A stretch of 64,000 nucleotides of DNA from Lachnospiraceae bacterium. GTDB lineage: Bacteria > Bacillota_A > Clostridia > Lachnospirales > Lachnospiraceae. Positions within the stretch are counted from its first letter, which is position 1; every line of letters begins with the position of its first letter. Where the stretch lies: contig SFGN01000002.1 in assembly GCA_004556565.1 (NCBI GenBank), positions 62,001 to 126,000 on the forward strand, read 5' to 3'. The position numbers and the translations under genes are program-made. The notes below the pieces were generated by a model that saw only the letters and a program-made list of their open reading frames with translations, was not told the origin of the DNA and did no database searches. Below, in pieces: positions 1-9,465 of the stretch.

Positions 1-2423
1 TTCACGGATTTCGTAATTTGGATAATCCACTGCTGTTCCGCAGGCAATGCTGTTATTTCCGGAGGAAAGCATTCCCTGTAATAAGCTTCGTGTACCGAAG
101 AACACGCCTCTGTAAGCGGTTCCTCTGATCGTAACATAATCGCCGATCTCTAAGGAATATCCCTGTTCACCTAACTTTTCATCCCCATTTTCAAACGTGA
201 GGACAAGGTCGCCGGCTTTAGGTTCATCCGTAACGATCGCTAAGGACACACCGAATAATTCCTGAATATCATCTTTTGTGATTTCAGCGGCTGTCTGTAA
301 AGTTCCCATGTCATTTGCAGAGACAACGATACGGCTGTTCTCGTTAAAGGTAAAGCTGCCGCCGTCAGCACCGCACCATTCCTGCATGGTTGGAACGACT
401 TCCGGCAATTTGTTAGAACCGCTTGTGGTCTTTCCTTTTACTGTGACCCATTTGTTTTTCACGATTGTTCCGTCGTCAGCGGAAACCCCTTCTTTGTTCT
501 CCTGCACGATGTAGGAAACCTGTACCTTCTTATCTGTCAGTGGCTGACGGAGAATTTCTCCCTGGTCATTAATCGTTAAATCATTTTCGCTGCAGTACAG
601 TCTGGAAATGTACTGGCCGTCGGCAGACTCAAAGGTAGGCATATTTGTTGTCTGAGTCGGATCAATGACTAAGGTGCTTAATTCTGTTTCTGTCTTCTGA
701 ATCAGTTCTTCCAGAGTAAATGCGGATTGATCACGGTTTAACTCATATTCATCTATAATTTCTTCCGGAGACAGGACATTACGGTATACTTTCACATCAT
801 CGATCAGAGAGTCGATTCCGTATACAGTGGAAGCGTCCGTACCGATATAAAATGGATTGGATACCGTCGCGTCATTGTTAGCAGTAGAAGCGATGGAGGT
901 TGATGCAATCAATTCACCGTCAACATACAGTAAACTACTGTCGTCTCTGTCTAAAACAGCAACAATATAGTGCCATTTATCATCATATACCTTACTTGCT
1001 GTTCCGGAAACAATATTTTCCTGCCGTGCACAGCCGTTTGCAGCATAGGATGTGTAGAACTGACCCTGCCCCTGGACGATAGCCATTCCCGGATTTCCGC
1101 CGCTGTTCCAGTTTTTATCACCGAGTACTGCTGACCATTCACCCGGATTGGATGCCTTATACCAGAAGCCGACTGAGAAATCTTCTGTCCCCAGGTTCAG
1201 GTCATCTGTTGTTTTGGCAACAACAACATAACCATCTTTGGTACATAAAGCGTTTCCTAAGTTAGCCAGACCCGGCTGGAAGGAAATCGTTCCTCCTTCA
1301 ACGCCATCGTTTCCCCGGCCTGTTTTATCCTTTAACGGCTCATCACCGTCAAAATCCCAGTATGCCACCGGTGTGCTGCGTTCAACAGGCAGTCTTTTCA
1401 CATTGGCCATTGCGTCATTCAATGCAGTTACAGCCGCATTGACCGTATCCTGTGAGGATGTGTCTGCATTTTTTGCAGCTTCGATAGCTGCTGATAACTC
1501 AGCCAGGCTCTCCTCTGTATAAACAGTTGTCTGTCCTGCCATAGCCTCTGCTTTACTGATCTGTTTGTCCAGCAGCTGGGTAGAAGGCTGCTCTTCATCC
1601 AGCAATTCACAGGTTGCAATAAGAACCCGGTGGTCTGAACCTATATCACTTATTTCTTTTGCTTCCACGCTCTTGATTTTAATATTACGTGTTGTAATAA
1701 TGTTGTCAATTGCGTTCGTTTTCATTGTCGCATCGAATGGAATATATGTATCTAACCACAGACCGTCTTTTCCGTTTGCGATCGTATATTCACGCAGAAA
1801 AGCGTCAAATTCGTCATTGCTTTCCTGGGCATTAAAATCTCCGGTAAGGACTTTGTATGGAGTTTCATCTTCTTCCATAACTGTTAAGACATCTCTCATC
1901 TGCTGCATACGGACATCCTGATTTTCCCATGTTAAATGTGTGTTGTACACAGCGATTACCTTTCCGCCGACCGTAACTTCAGCACGCTGCCAGCAGCGTC
2001 CTTCATAACCGCCTGTTTCAAGAGAAGCGCTGTTCTTGTTGCTTAACGTACCGTTTGTGACGATACCAATGCCGTACTCACCGCCGGAATAGTTGATGGC
2101 TTTCTGAAAATAGTAGTCATAACCGTCGCCTGCTGCCTCTGCTATTTCTTTCAGCATATCTTTATTATTGCGCCCATTCATGTAATCAACTTCCTGGAAT
2201 CCGGCAATGGCAATGCCTTCATCTGTTAACAGCTGACCGATCTGAGTTGTTTTGCTTCCTTTTGCGGCAATATTGTAGGAAGCAATTTTGAACTCTGTTT
2301 GCTTTGGGAAGCCGGCTCATCTTGAGCATAGACGGGCGGCACGACCATCGCTGCGATTAAGACCGACAAAAGTATTTGTTTCATTATTTTCTTTATCTTA
2401 CTTTTCATTTTGTCTTTTCTCAT
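1..2423 (-). CDS. Secreted multidomain glycosidase (EEP + FIVAR-like + LamG-like + GH20-type), partial, frameshifted
   Basis: Partial: the gene runs off the left edge. The start at 2423 gives a lipophilic signal peptide ending near VYAQDE. The reading frame then changes between about 2325 and 2300, because the signal frame stops near 2226 while the next frame is open to base 1. In that long frame I read an endonuclease/exonuclease/phosphatase (DNase I-like) domain at about 2303-1630 with motifs SYN, FQEVD, NTHL, TGDFNA, DNI and SDH. A short FIVAR-like helical segment follows (about 1605-1400), then a LamG/concanavalin-like domain (about 1372-750, starting VAYWDFDG), a poorly recognised segment, and a region like the GH20 accessory domain ending in GVFFGTRSLLQ. 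The GH20 catalytic barrel should lie beyond the window. A likely role is hydrolysis of host or wall glycans outside the cell; substrate is unknown. One missing base would restore the frame, so this is either a recent mutation, phase variation or a sequencing error. Confidence 0.72.
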
Positions 2424-2462
2424 ACCTTTCCTTATATTATTGTTTTTCCTTTAAAATGTGTT

Positions 2463-2483
2463 TTACATGGAATTCACCTCCTT
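2463..2483 (-). other. Strong Shine-Dalgarno followed by a start-stop (ATG TAA)
   Basis: In the 5' leader of the minus-strand glycosidase, a near-ideal AAGGAGGTG sits six bases before ATG, which is followed at once by TAA. The real start, 40 bases further on, has only a weaker AAGGAAAGG. The site may hold a ribosome to protect the mRNA or tune initiation. It could also be the remnant of an older start. Confidence 0.45.
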
Positions 2484-2559
2484 AAAAGCAAAAAAAGACC
2501 AGAATACTCATATCCTGATCTTGCCTGATTTAACAGTAACAACTCAACTTATTAGTTAA

Positions 2560-2589
2560 AATGTAACATGTATTTTATGTCATGTCAAC
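2560..2589 (-). promoter_or_regulatory. SigmaA-type promoter for the glycosidase gene
   Basis: On the minus strand, TTGACA (2589-2584) and TACATT (2565-2560) are separated by about 17-18 bases. This gives a leader of roughly 130 bases before the ATG at 2423. Confidence 0.6.
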
Positions 2590-2632
2590 ACATTTTGGTT
2601 GTTATCACTAATTATGAGAATCCGGAGTTACA

Positions 2633-2677
2633 GTTGCCAAGCATATGAAAAAAGGTCCGGTGGCCCTTTTTTGAGTG
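2633..2677 (+). repeat. Dispersed A/T-armed hairpin repeat, copy 1
   Basis: The unit begins GTTGCCAAGCATATGA and folds as AAAAAAGGTCC-GGT-GGCCCTTTTTT with one mismatch. The same unit recurs at 16.8, 43.25, 43.3 and 55.9 kb. Here it lies between two divergent promoters. Confidence 0.75.
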
Positions 2678-2747
2678 TGAACAGTAATACAAAATGAAAT
2701 ATAAAGTACAGCAAAAAATGAAAATCCTTTTAATTCTGGCAGCAGCA

Positions 2748-2756
2748 TGATATACT
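2748..2756 (+). promoter_or_regulatory. Extended -10 promoter for the transglutaminase-like SLH gene
   Basis: TGATATACT is an extended -10 element (TGnTATACT) with no good -35. Transcription from here would give a leader of about 115 bases that contains the terminator-like hairpin at 2794-2835. Confidence 0.45.
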
Positions 2757-2793
2757 AAATACATAAAAGTGCCAGTTACAGGAATGGAATCAT

Positions 2794-2835
2794 CAGATAC
2801 CGACTCAGAGCACCCGGTATCTGCTTTTTCTTTTT
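2794..2835 (+). terminator. Leader terminator or attenuator hairpin
   Basis: The inverted repeat CAGATACC / GGTATCTG (2794-2801 and 2816-2823) is followed by two runs of five T. It has the form of an intrinsic terminator but sits between the candidate promoter and the ribosome site of the next gene. It could attenuate that gene or end transcription entering from upstream. Confidence 0.6.
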
Positions 2836-2876
2836 CTGGCGAAACAGTGATTAAAATGAAAAATGGAGGAAACAGT

Positions 2877-5804
2877 ATGAACAATCAGAATCTGAAGCGG
2901 TGCAGAAGAATAATAGGCCTCGTGCTTTCTTTTCTTTTGATGGTGACTGCGATTCCGGTGACAGCATATGCACATGAGATGCGGCCGGAAGTTACAGAGA
3001 AACCGTTTTCAACGGAAACGTCAGGAGTACCGTATCTGCTCGATACGGTTCCGGAGACAGTTGGAATTCCGGTTGAACCTGAAATTGAGACATTTTCAGA
3101 ACCGGAGTTTTTTGACGGGACAGAATATGAGGCGTATCAGATAATCGGTGACAGGATTAAAACTGAGTTACTCAAAGGCGGCTCAAAGATTACAGTGGAT
3201 GTGTCGGACCTTAATATTGATAAAGATAAGTATCCGGACTATTATAAGACGATGTTCTATATTCCTCATTTAACAAATGGGATAGATTGGGCATCGTACA
3301 GCTATACATATAATCCACGTTATAATACATATATATCTATTGAAGTTTCAAATTCGATGAGTCTGAGTGAGACACGGGATTATTTTGATTTCATAGACCG
3401 TAAGATTGAAGAACTGAGACTGATCGCTGCGGCAGGAAGAAATGATGAGGAAAAAGTATTGCTTCTTCATGACTATATGGTTCATCAGTACGAATACGAT
3501 TATGAAAATTATTTAAAACTGATGAATGGTACTGGTGAAGTGCCGACCGATTCATACCGTGCCGGCGGTCTTCTGGCAAATGAGATCGGAGTCTGCAATG
3601 CATACGCATTTCTGACAGTATATATTTTAAATCTGGTCGGCGTGGAAAGCTTTGTGACAGAAAGCCGGGAAATGAATCATGCATGGAATATTGTAAAAGT
3701 GAACGGTGAATATTATCATATGGACACTACGTTCGATGACCCGACATGGGACAGATTGGGAAGAGTCTCACATAACTTGTTTTTGCTGACAGATCAGGAA
3801 ATAAGCGGCGATCATCAGGAATGGGATGCAAAAGGAATTGAATGCACGGATACAACGTACTCAGACGCTTATTGGAGAGGTGTGGATTCACAGATCATTC
3901 TCAATGGAGATGATGCATATTATCTGAAATATGATTCTATGGAGGAAAAAGGGATAAAGAAAAGGAATCTGACCACCGGCGTAGTTACAGATGTTAAGAA
4001 GATTCCGTCCTATTGGTTTGCATGGGGAAGTCAGAGCAGTTATTGGCCGGGAATGTTTTCGGGACTCTTTCTTTATGATAATATGTTATATTACAACACA
4101 TCGGAAGAGATTCACAGGGTTTCCCTGGATGGGCAGAAGGACGAAATCGCGTATAAACCTGATACGTCATCCGGATATATTTACGGCTGCAGGAAGAACG
4201 GGGAAAATCTGGAATATATTATTCGCCAGACACCGAATCTCACTTCGACGGAAAAGGAAATCGTCCCGTTTCCATATGAGGTGCCGGTGACGGGCATTAT
4301 CATCAGTCAGAAAGAATTGAATCTGGAAATAAGTGAAACAGCAGCCCTAACATATTCATTAATTCCGGACGGGACATATATGAAAGTGGAGTGGTCATCA
4401 GATGACCCCTTAGTAGCTTCTGTAAACAATGGAGTGGTGACGGCCAATAATGCAGGAACTGTAAAGATTACCGTAACGACGGAAAATGGATTGAGTGATG
4501 TCTGCACAGTTACAGTAAATGAGCCTGCACCGATTTTGAGTACAGTAACATTTGATGCAAACGGAGGAACCGTATCCCCGTCATCAAAAACGGTAACGGT
4601 CGGAGAAACTTATGGTTCACTGCCAATCCCGGGAAAAACCGGATATGAATTTACAGGGTGGTATACATCGGCTGAAGGCGGAGAACAAATTAACAGTAAA
4701 ACTGTTGTGGAATCTGATCAGCCGCATGTATTATATGCACACTGGCAGGCAGTGAAATATCAGATTTCTTATGAATTGAACGGCGGAGAAAATAATAATC
4801 AAAATCCTGCTGAATATACGATAGAAACAGATGTTTTACTCTATGCACCGCAGAGAGAAGGTTACACATTTGATGGCTGGTATTCGGATATCGGGCTGAC
4901 GCAGCGGGTAACGGGAATTGAAAAAGGAAGTACCGGAGAAAAAACATTTTATGCAAAATGGATAAAGAACCCGTCGCAGGTGATGGAATATCGAATTTCC
5001 TATGAATTGAACGGCGGAACCAATCATCAGGATAATCCGTCATCCTACAGGACGGATACTACAGGAATTGTATTAAAGGAAGCTGCCAGAGAAGGATATA
5101 TTTTCGATGGCTGGTATACGGACAGTAAACTGACGCAGAAATCAACAGGAATAAAAGCAGGCAGTACCGGAGATTATGTATTCTACGCGAAATGGACAAA
5201 GGAACCGGAGGAACAGAACCCGGGAGAACAGAACCCGGGAGAGCAGGATCCTCCGAAAGAGATGCATTTTACAGATGTAGGCAGTGATTCATGGTATTTT
5301 AACTCGGTTCAGTATGTTTTTGATAAGAGTATCATGACTGGTATGACAGATACATATTTCGGGGCAGGAGAGAATCTTGCACGTGCTCAGTTTACACTGA
5401 TGCTTTACCGGATGGAAGGTTCACCGGAGGTGACATTTACTAATACTTTTAAGGATATTTATGCAGGTGACTGGTATGCAGATGCTGTTATCTGGGCGAA
5501 CCGGAACGGAATTGTAACAGGATATACAACAACTCAGACTTTTGGTCCTGCTGATCCGATCACCCGAGAGCAGATGGCAACCATGATGCACCGCTATGCA
5601 AAATTCAAAGGTCAGAATGTAAGCCAGAAAGTTGATCTGGGCATTTATCCGGATGCAGAAAAAGTCAGTCCTTATGCATATGATGCTATGCAGTGGACTG
5701 TGGCAAACGGGATTATAAGCGGAGACGGGGGGCTTTTGAATCCCCAGAAGAATACAAATCGTGCTGTATGTGCAACAATCATAATGAGATATCAGGAAAA
5801 GTGA
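2877..5804 (+). CDS. SLH-anchored protein with transglutaminase-like domain and InlB B-repeats
   Basis: A 975-residue secreted surface protein. ATG 2877 was chosen because GGAGGA lies six bases upstream and a signal peptide (residues 1 to about 32, ending TAYA) follows. A transglutaminase-like (Cys-protease fold) domain occupies about residues 175-300, with Cys240 in GVCNAYA, His268 in NHAWN and Asp283 in HMDTT as the expected triad. Then come a Big_2 Ig-like domain (about 470-548), three InlB B-type repeats (about 555-625, 626-697 and 702-773; each ends in FxGWY...AKW or AHW), a Pro/Glu/Gln linker with repeated EQNPG, and three SLH motifs (about 795-975). SLH motifs bind secondary wall polysaccharide, so the enzyme domain should be displayed on the wall. 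Its substrate is unknown; crosslinking or proteolysis are both possible. Confidence 0.88.
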   Translation: MNNQNLKRCRRIIGLVLSFLLMVTAIPVTAYAHEMRPEVTEKPFSTETSGVPYLLDTVPETVGIPVEPEIETFSEPEFFDGTEYEAYQIIGDRIKTELLKGGSKITVDVSDLNIDKDKYPDYYKTMFYIPHLTNGIDWASYSYTYNPRYNTYISIEVSNSMSLSETRDYFDFIDRKIEELRLIAAAGRNDEEKVLLLHDYMVHQYEYDYENYLKLMNGTGEVPTDSYRAGGLLANEIGVCNAYAFLTVYILNLVGVESFVTESREMNHAWNIVKVNGEYYHMDTTFDDPTWDRLGRVSHNLFLLTDQEISGDHQEWDAKGIECTDTTYSDAYWRGVDSQIILNGDDAYYLKYDSMEEKGIKKRNLTTGVVTDVKKIPSYWFAWGSQSSYWPGMFSGLFLYDNMLYYNTSEEIHRVSLDGQKDEIAYKPDTSSGYIYGCRKNGENLEYIIRQTPNLTSTEKEIVPFPYEVPVTGIIISQKELNLEISETAALTYSLIPDGTYMKVEWSSDDPLVASVNNGVVTANNAGTVKITVTTENGLSDVCTVTVNEPAPILSTVTFDANGGTVSPSSKTVTVGETYGSLPIPGKTGYEFTGWYTSAEGGEQINSKTVVESDQPHVLYAHWQAVKYQISYELNGGENNNQNPAEYTIETDVLLYAPQREGYTFDGWYSDIGLTQRVTGIEKGSTGEKTFYAKWIKNPSQVMEYRISYELNGGTNHQDNPSSYRTDTTGIVLKEAAREGYIFDGWYTDSKLTQKSTGIKAGSTGDYVFYAKWTKEPEEQNPGEQNPGEQDPPKEMHFTDVGSDSWYFNSVQYVFDKSIMTGMTDTYFGAGENLARAQFTLMLYRMEGSPEVTFTNTFKDIYAGDWYADAVIWANRNGIVTGYTTTQTFGPADPITREQMATMMHRYAKFKGQNVSQKVDLGIYPDAEKVSPYAYDAMQWTVANGIISGDGGLLNPQKNTNRAVCATIIMRYQEK

Positions 5805-5825
5805 CAAAGAACAACATGGCATAAC

Positions 5826-5867
5826 AGGTCAGAGAGATACAACGAAAAACAGTTTTCTCTCTGACCT
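5826..5867 (+). other. Perfect 12-bp stem-loop between two SLH genes
   Basis: AGGTCAGAGAGA (5826-5837) pairs perfectly with TCTCTCTGACCT (5856-5867). No T-tract follows on the plus strand, so it is not a standard terminator. It may be an mRNA processing or stability structure; a second short inverted repeat (GGAGAG / CTCTCC) lies at about 5884-5911. Confidence 0.55.
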
Positions 5868-5928
5868 CAGTTGTATTACATTCGGAGAGAACCATAGGTA
5901 ACAGACTCTCCGGGGAAAAGGAGAAGAA

Positions 5929-8900
5929 GTGAAAAATAGAGTTATTTCTTTATTAATGGCCGTGTGTATGACCGGCATATTGGGAATTGGGAATGTGAGA
6001 CCGGTATCCGCAGAAGAAATGGTTTCGGAAACAGAAGAAGTATTGGGGGTTACTGTGTCTGAATCAGAGGATACAAGGGCAGATTCAATTACTGCACAGG
6101 CAGACAGTCAGATTTATTTTACGTCAGAGTACCCTGCTGTCGGGAAAGAGCTTGGTGTGGAAGTCACTGGAATGACAGGAAATCTGAGTTATGAGTGGAA
6201 GGTGGACGGAGTCATAAAGGGAAGAGACGCTGCATATACCCCGTTGCAGGAGGATCTTGAGAAATTCATTTCCGTAACAGTGAAGGATTCCAAGGGCAGC
6301 AGTTTGAGTAAACAGGTGTTTTTCAGCAGGCTGCCGGTTATTTATATTAATACAGAGAACGGAGCGGTGATTGGGGATAAAGAAAACTATATAACGTCAG
6401 AATTTATTATTCAGGGAAATGAAACCTATAATTCTGAAACAACCACTCTCTATAATGGTACGGCAGGAGTCCGGGGGCGTGGAAATTCAACATGGTCACT
6501 TCCAAAGAAGCCATACAAAGTGAAACTGGATAAAGGGACAGATTTATTTGGCTTTGGTAAGAGTAAACATTGGGTACTTCTTGCTAATTATTATGACACG
6601 AGTTTTATCAGGAATAAGCTGGCATATGATCTTTCCGGAGATATGGGGATTCCATATATGCAGTCTGTTTTGGCTGATGTGGTTTTAAACGGTGTATATG
6701 TCGGAAACTATCAGCTTTGCGAACAGGTTCGTTCGGAAGAAGGACGTGTGGATGTCACAGATTGGGAAGATGTGGCTGCGGATGCGGCGAAAGCAATTGT
6801 AAAGGCTGAAAGTCTGACAGATGAGGATCAGGATGCGCTGGAAGAGCAGATGACGGAGAATCTTACATGGATCACGTCTGATAAGGTGGATTATGCGGGA
6901 AGTACATATACCATATCCGAGTATTATCAGATACCGGATATTGAAGGGGGATACATCCTTGAACTGGACACTTATATGGATGAAGTCTCAATCTTCTATA
7001 CAGACAAAAACCAGCCTATGATGTTTAAAGAGCCTGAATATGCAAATACAAATGAGGATATGATGAATTATGTCCGGACATATATACAGGCATTTGAAGA
7101 TGCGGTATACGCGGATGATTACAAGACGGAATATAATGGCGAAGTGATGCATTACAGCGATTTCTTTGATATGGATTCCCTTGTGGATTACTGGATTGTT
7201 CAGGAAATCTTCTTCAATATAGATTCCATGAAGAATAGTACATATATGTATAAGCAGCACGGAGAGAAATTCAAGATGGGACCGGTGTGGGATATGGATT
7301 GCAGCAGCGGAGCATCCCCGGTCTCCGATTTACCTGTAAATCAGTGGCAGACTTTATACTTCAGCGCAGCTGCACAGGAAAATCAGTGGTATAAGGAACT
7401 AGTCAAAGATCCATATTTCCTAAGAGAAGTATATAACCGTTACTGGGAGATCCGTGATACTTATATTCAGAATATGCTTGACTCCATAGATACCCTTTCG
7501 GCAGAAATTAAAGAATCTGCAGAGGCATCGCTTGATTTATGGAGGCTGGAATCTTATGAAAGCGCCCGGAGTACTTTGAAAACATGGATGACAGACAGGA
7601 TTGCATTTCTGGATCAAAAAATGGATACATTTGATACATTTGCCGCAGAATTCCTTCAGGGAAACAAAAAAATAGAGGTGTTCTGGGCCTATGAGTATCC
7701 AGCAGAAAAGGATACTGTAAGTGAAGGACGTTCAGTCTGTGATTTTATGACTTATGAAAAAATAAAGACTTTCCTTGAAATATATAATGAAGACCGCAAC
7801 ATAAAGCGGACGGAATTATGGTATAACGGGGAAAAATATTCAGAGTTATACAGTGAGAGTTGGGACATTTATGAGCTGCAGCATTTCCTGTATCCAAAGG
7901 AGGATGGTGTGGTGCAGCTTTATACTTATGACGAATATGGAAATGTGCTCGATTCATATTATTGTACAGTCAAATTAAATAAGATGGTGGGACTTGAGGT
8001 CATTCCTCCGGAAAAATATATGTATAAAATAGGTGAGGAATTAGATGAAACCGGAATGGAGGTTTATGCAGTCTATGACAGCGGAATCAAGCGGAAATTG
8101 TTCAGCTATGGAGTATCTCCTTTACAACGTGAGTCCGGAGTTCAGACAATCGACGTTAAATGTTGGGAAATGAGTGATTCATTTGATGTAATTGTTATGG
8201 GCAGCGGTGAGTGGTGTAATAGAATAAGGGTTTTAAAAGGACCGGATAAGGATACCTATATTCTTGGAGAAGAACTGGATCTGACAGGACTTGTCATAGC
8301 AGCAGAGCTGAATGATGGGACTTTGATAGAAACTACAAATTACAGGGTTTCTGAGATGACAGACGAATTGGGGGTTCAGACAATCACTGTTTATAGTAAC
8401 TGGTATCAGACGACATTTGATGTTTGTGTGGTTGAAAATGCTATACCGCTGGAGGACATTTCGTTAAAGACTGCAAGACGGGAAATGATAATCGGAGAGA
8501 AAATTCCCCTTGAAATTATTTTTACACCGGAACGTACAACAGATGCCAAAAATATTGTGTGGGAGAGCTCGGACGAAAATGTTCTGGCAGTAAATAAGCT
8601 TGGTGAAGTATTTGCACGTTGGCCGGGAAAAGCGACTGTCACAGCAACGCTTGGTGATCTGAAAGTATCCTGTGATATTACAGTATACGGAATAGAACAG
8701 ATTTACAAAGATATTACTCCTGATTTATGGTATTATGATGAAGCAAACTGGGGATATGTTACCGGGCTTATGACAGGTTATGGGAACGGGACATTTGGCG
8801 GTGCAGACATGTTGGTGAGAGCACAGTTTGCTACAATACTTTACAGGCTGATGGGACAGCCGGAGCAAGCATCCTATGAACCAATATTCCCTGATGTTCC

Positions 8901-9264
8901 GTCTGATACATTTTATACAAAACCGGTATTATGGGCCGCACAACATGGGATTATTACCGGTTATACCGATACAGGAAGATTCGGACCAAATGATAGGATA
9001 ACAAGAGAACAGGTGGCGGCAATTTTATACAGGCTGACATATGCCATGGATATTGATACGAGTCAGAGAGTTGATATTTCCGGTTATCCGGATGCGGCAA
9101 ATGTATCCGCGTTTGCCATAGATGCAATGGAATGGGCTGTGGGAACCGGGTTGATTCAAGGCAGTCAGGGGTATTTGAATCCACAGGGGAATGCATGCCG
9201 TGCGGAAGCAATAACAATCATGTTAAGATATGTGGCGTTTTTATCGCAGATAGAAGAAATGTAG
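5929..9264 (+). CDS. SLH-anchored CotH-kinase-like protein with Ig-like domains
   Basis: A 1111-residue secreted protein with a GTG start, preceded by AAGGAG. Signal peptide is residues 1 to about 29 (ending VSAEE). An Ig-like segment is followed by a CotH kinase-type domain at about 137-500: the conserved RGRGNSTW lies near residue 183, and the metal-binding WDMD places Asp455 and Asp457. Two Big_3/Big_4-type Ig domains (about 689-757 and 766-835) and one Big_2 domain (about 840-922) lead to three SLH motifs (about 928-1111). In Bacillus, CotH phosphorylates spore-coat proteins inside the mother cell. A CotH-type domain outside the cell and tethered by SLH motifs suggests a different role, possibly modification of wall or surface proteins; the phosphate donor outside the cell is not obvious. 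The gene follows the transglutaminase-like SLH gene by 124 bases and may share its transcript. Confidence 0.88.
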   Translation: MKNRVISLLMAVCMTGILGIGNVRPVSAEEMVSETEEVLGVTVSESEDTRADSITAQADSQIYFTSEYPAVGKELGVEVTGMTGNLSYEWKVDGVIKGRDAAYTPLQEDLEKFISVTVKDSKGSSLSKQVFFSRLPVIYINTENGAVIGDKENYITSEFIIQGNETYNSETTTLYNGTAGVRGRGNSTWSLPKKPYKVKLDKGTDLFGFGKSKHWVLLANYYDTSFIRNKLAYDLSGDMGIPYMQSVLADVVLNGVYVGNYQLCEQVRSEEGRVDVTDWEDVAADAAKAIVKAESLTDEDQDALEEQMTENLTWITSDKVDYAGSTYTISEYYQIPDIEGGYILELDTYMDEVSIFYTDKNQPMMFKEPEYANTNEDMMNYVRTYIQAFEDAVYADDYKTEYNGEVMHYSDFFDMDSLVDYWIVQEIFFNIDSMKNSTYMYKQHGEKFKMGPVWDMDCSSGASPVSDLPVNQWQTLYFSAAAQENQWYKELVKDPYFLREVYNRYWEIRDTYIQNMLDSIDTLSAEIKESAEASLDLWRLESYESARSTLKTWMTDRIAFLDQKMDTFDTFAAEFLQGNKKIEVFWAYEYPAEKDTVSEGRSVCDFMTYEKIKTFLEIYNEDRNIKRTELWYNGEKYSELYSESWDIYELQHFLYPKEDGVVQLYTYDEYGNVLDSYYCTVKLNKMVGLEVIPPEKYMYKIGEELDETGMEVYAVYDSGIKRKLFSYGVSPLQRESGVQTIDVKCWEMSDSFDVIVMGSGEWCNRIRVLKGPDKDTYILGEELDLTGLVIAAELNDGTLIETTNYRVSEMTDELGVQTITVYSNWYQTTFDVCVVENAIPLEDISLKTARREMIIGEKIPLEIIFTPERTTDAKNIVWESSDENVLAVNKLGEVFARWPGKATVTATLGDLKVSCDITVYGIEQIYKDITPDLWYYDEANWGYVTGLMTGYGNGTFGGADMLVRAQFATILYRLMGQPEQASYEPIFPDVPSDTFYTKPVLWAAQHGIITGYTDTGRFGPNDRITREQVAAILYRLTYAMDIDTSQRVDISGYPDAANVSAFAIDAMEWAVGTGLIQGSQGYLNPQGNACRAEAITIMLRYVAFLSQIEEM

Positions 9265-9271
9265 GAATGAA

Positions 9272-9309
9272 AATGACGTTCGGGTTTTATGTCCGGGCGT
9301 CATTGTTTT
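9272..9309 (+). terminator. Intrinsic terminator after the CotH-SLH gene
   Basis: AATGACG (9272-9278) pairs with CGTCATT (9298-9304), with an inner CGGG/CCGG, followed by GTTTT. It separates the SLH pair from the polysaccharide locus. Confidence 0.65.
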
Positions 9310-9339
9310 ACTGACTCTCATAGCAGCCGGGTTTATCTG

Positions 9340-9385
9340 CTGATTCTCAGAGCTTCTGTGAACTGATTCTCAGAGTTTCTGTGTG
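9340..9385 (+). repeat. Two 23-bp tandem direct repeats beside a promoter
   Basis: Units 9340-9362 and 9363-9385 both read CTGATTCTCAGAG(C/T)TTCTGTG plus two bases. A weaker partial unit (CTGACTCTCATAG) starts at 9311. The second unit ends two bases before the -35 box at 9388, the position expected for an activator site. Confidence 0.6.
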
Positions 9386-9387
9386 CA

Positions 9388-9416
9388 TTGACAAAAAGAT
9401 ATGAAACAGATACAAT
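9388..9416 (+). promoter_or_regulatory. Consensus SigmaA promoter opening the polysaccharide locus
   Basis: TTGACA (9388-9393), a 17-base spacer and TACAAT (9411-9416). This is one of the best promoters in the window. Confidence 0.75.
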
Positions 9417-9465
9417 GAAACCATATGTAAATGACTCAGTCATAATCAAAGGAAAGGTACGGAAA

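Noticed and set aside
5826..5867. Stem-loop as an intrinsic terminator
   Set aside because: No T-tract follows on the plus strand, and the two genes are probably co-transcribed.
9388..9465. TTG start extending the membrane protein upstream
   Set aside because: The TTG is the first half of the -35 box TTGACA and lies before the transcript start; ATG 9466 has its own ribosome site.
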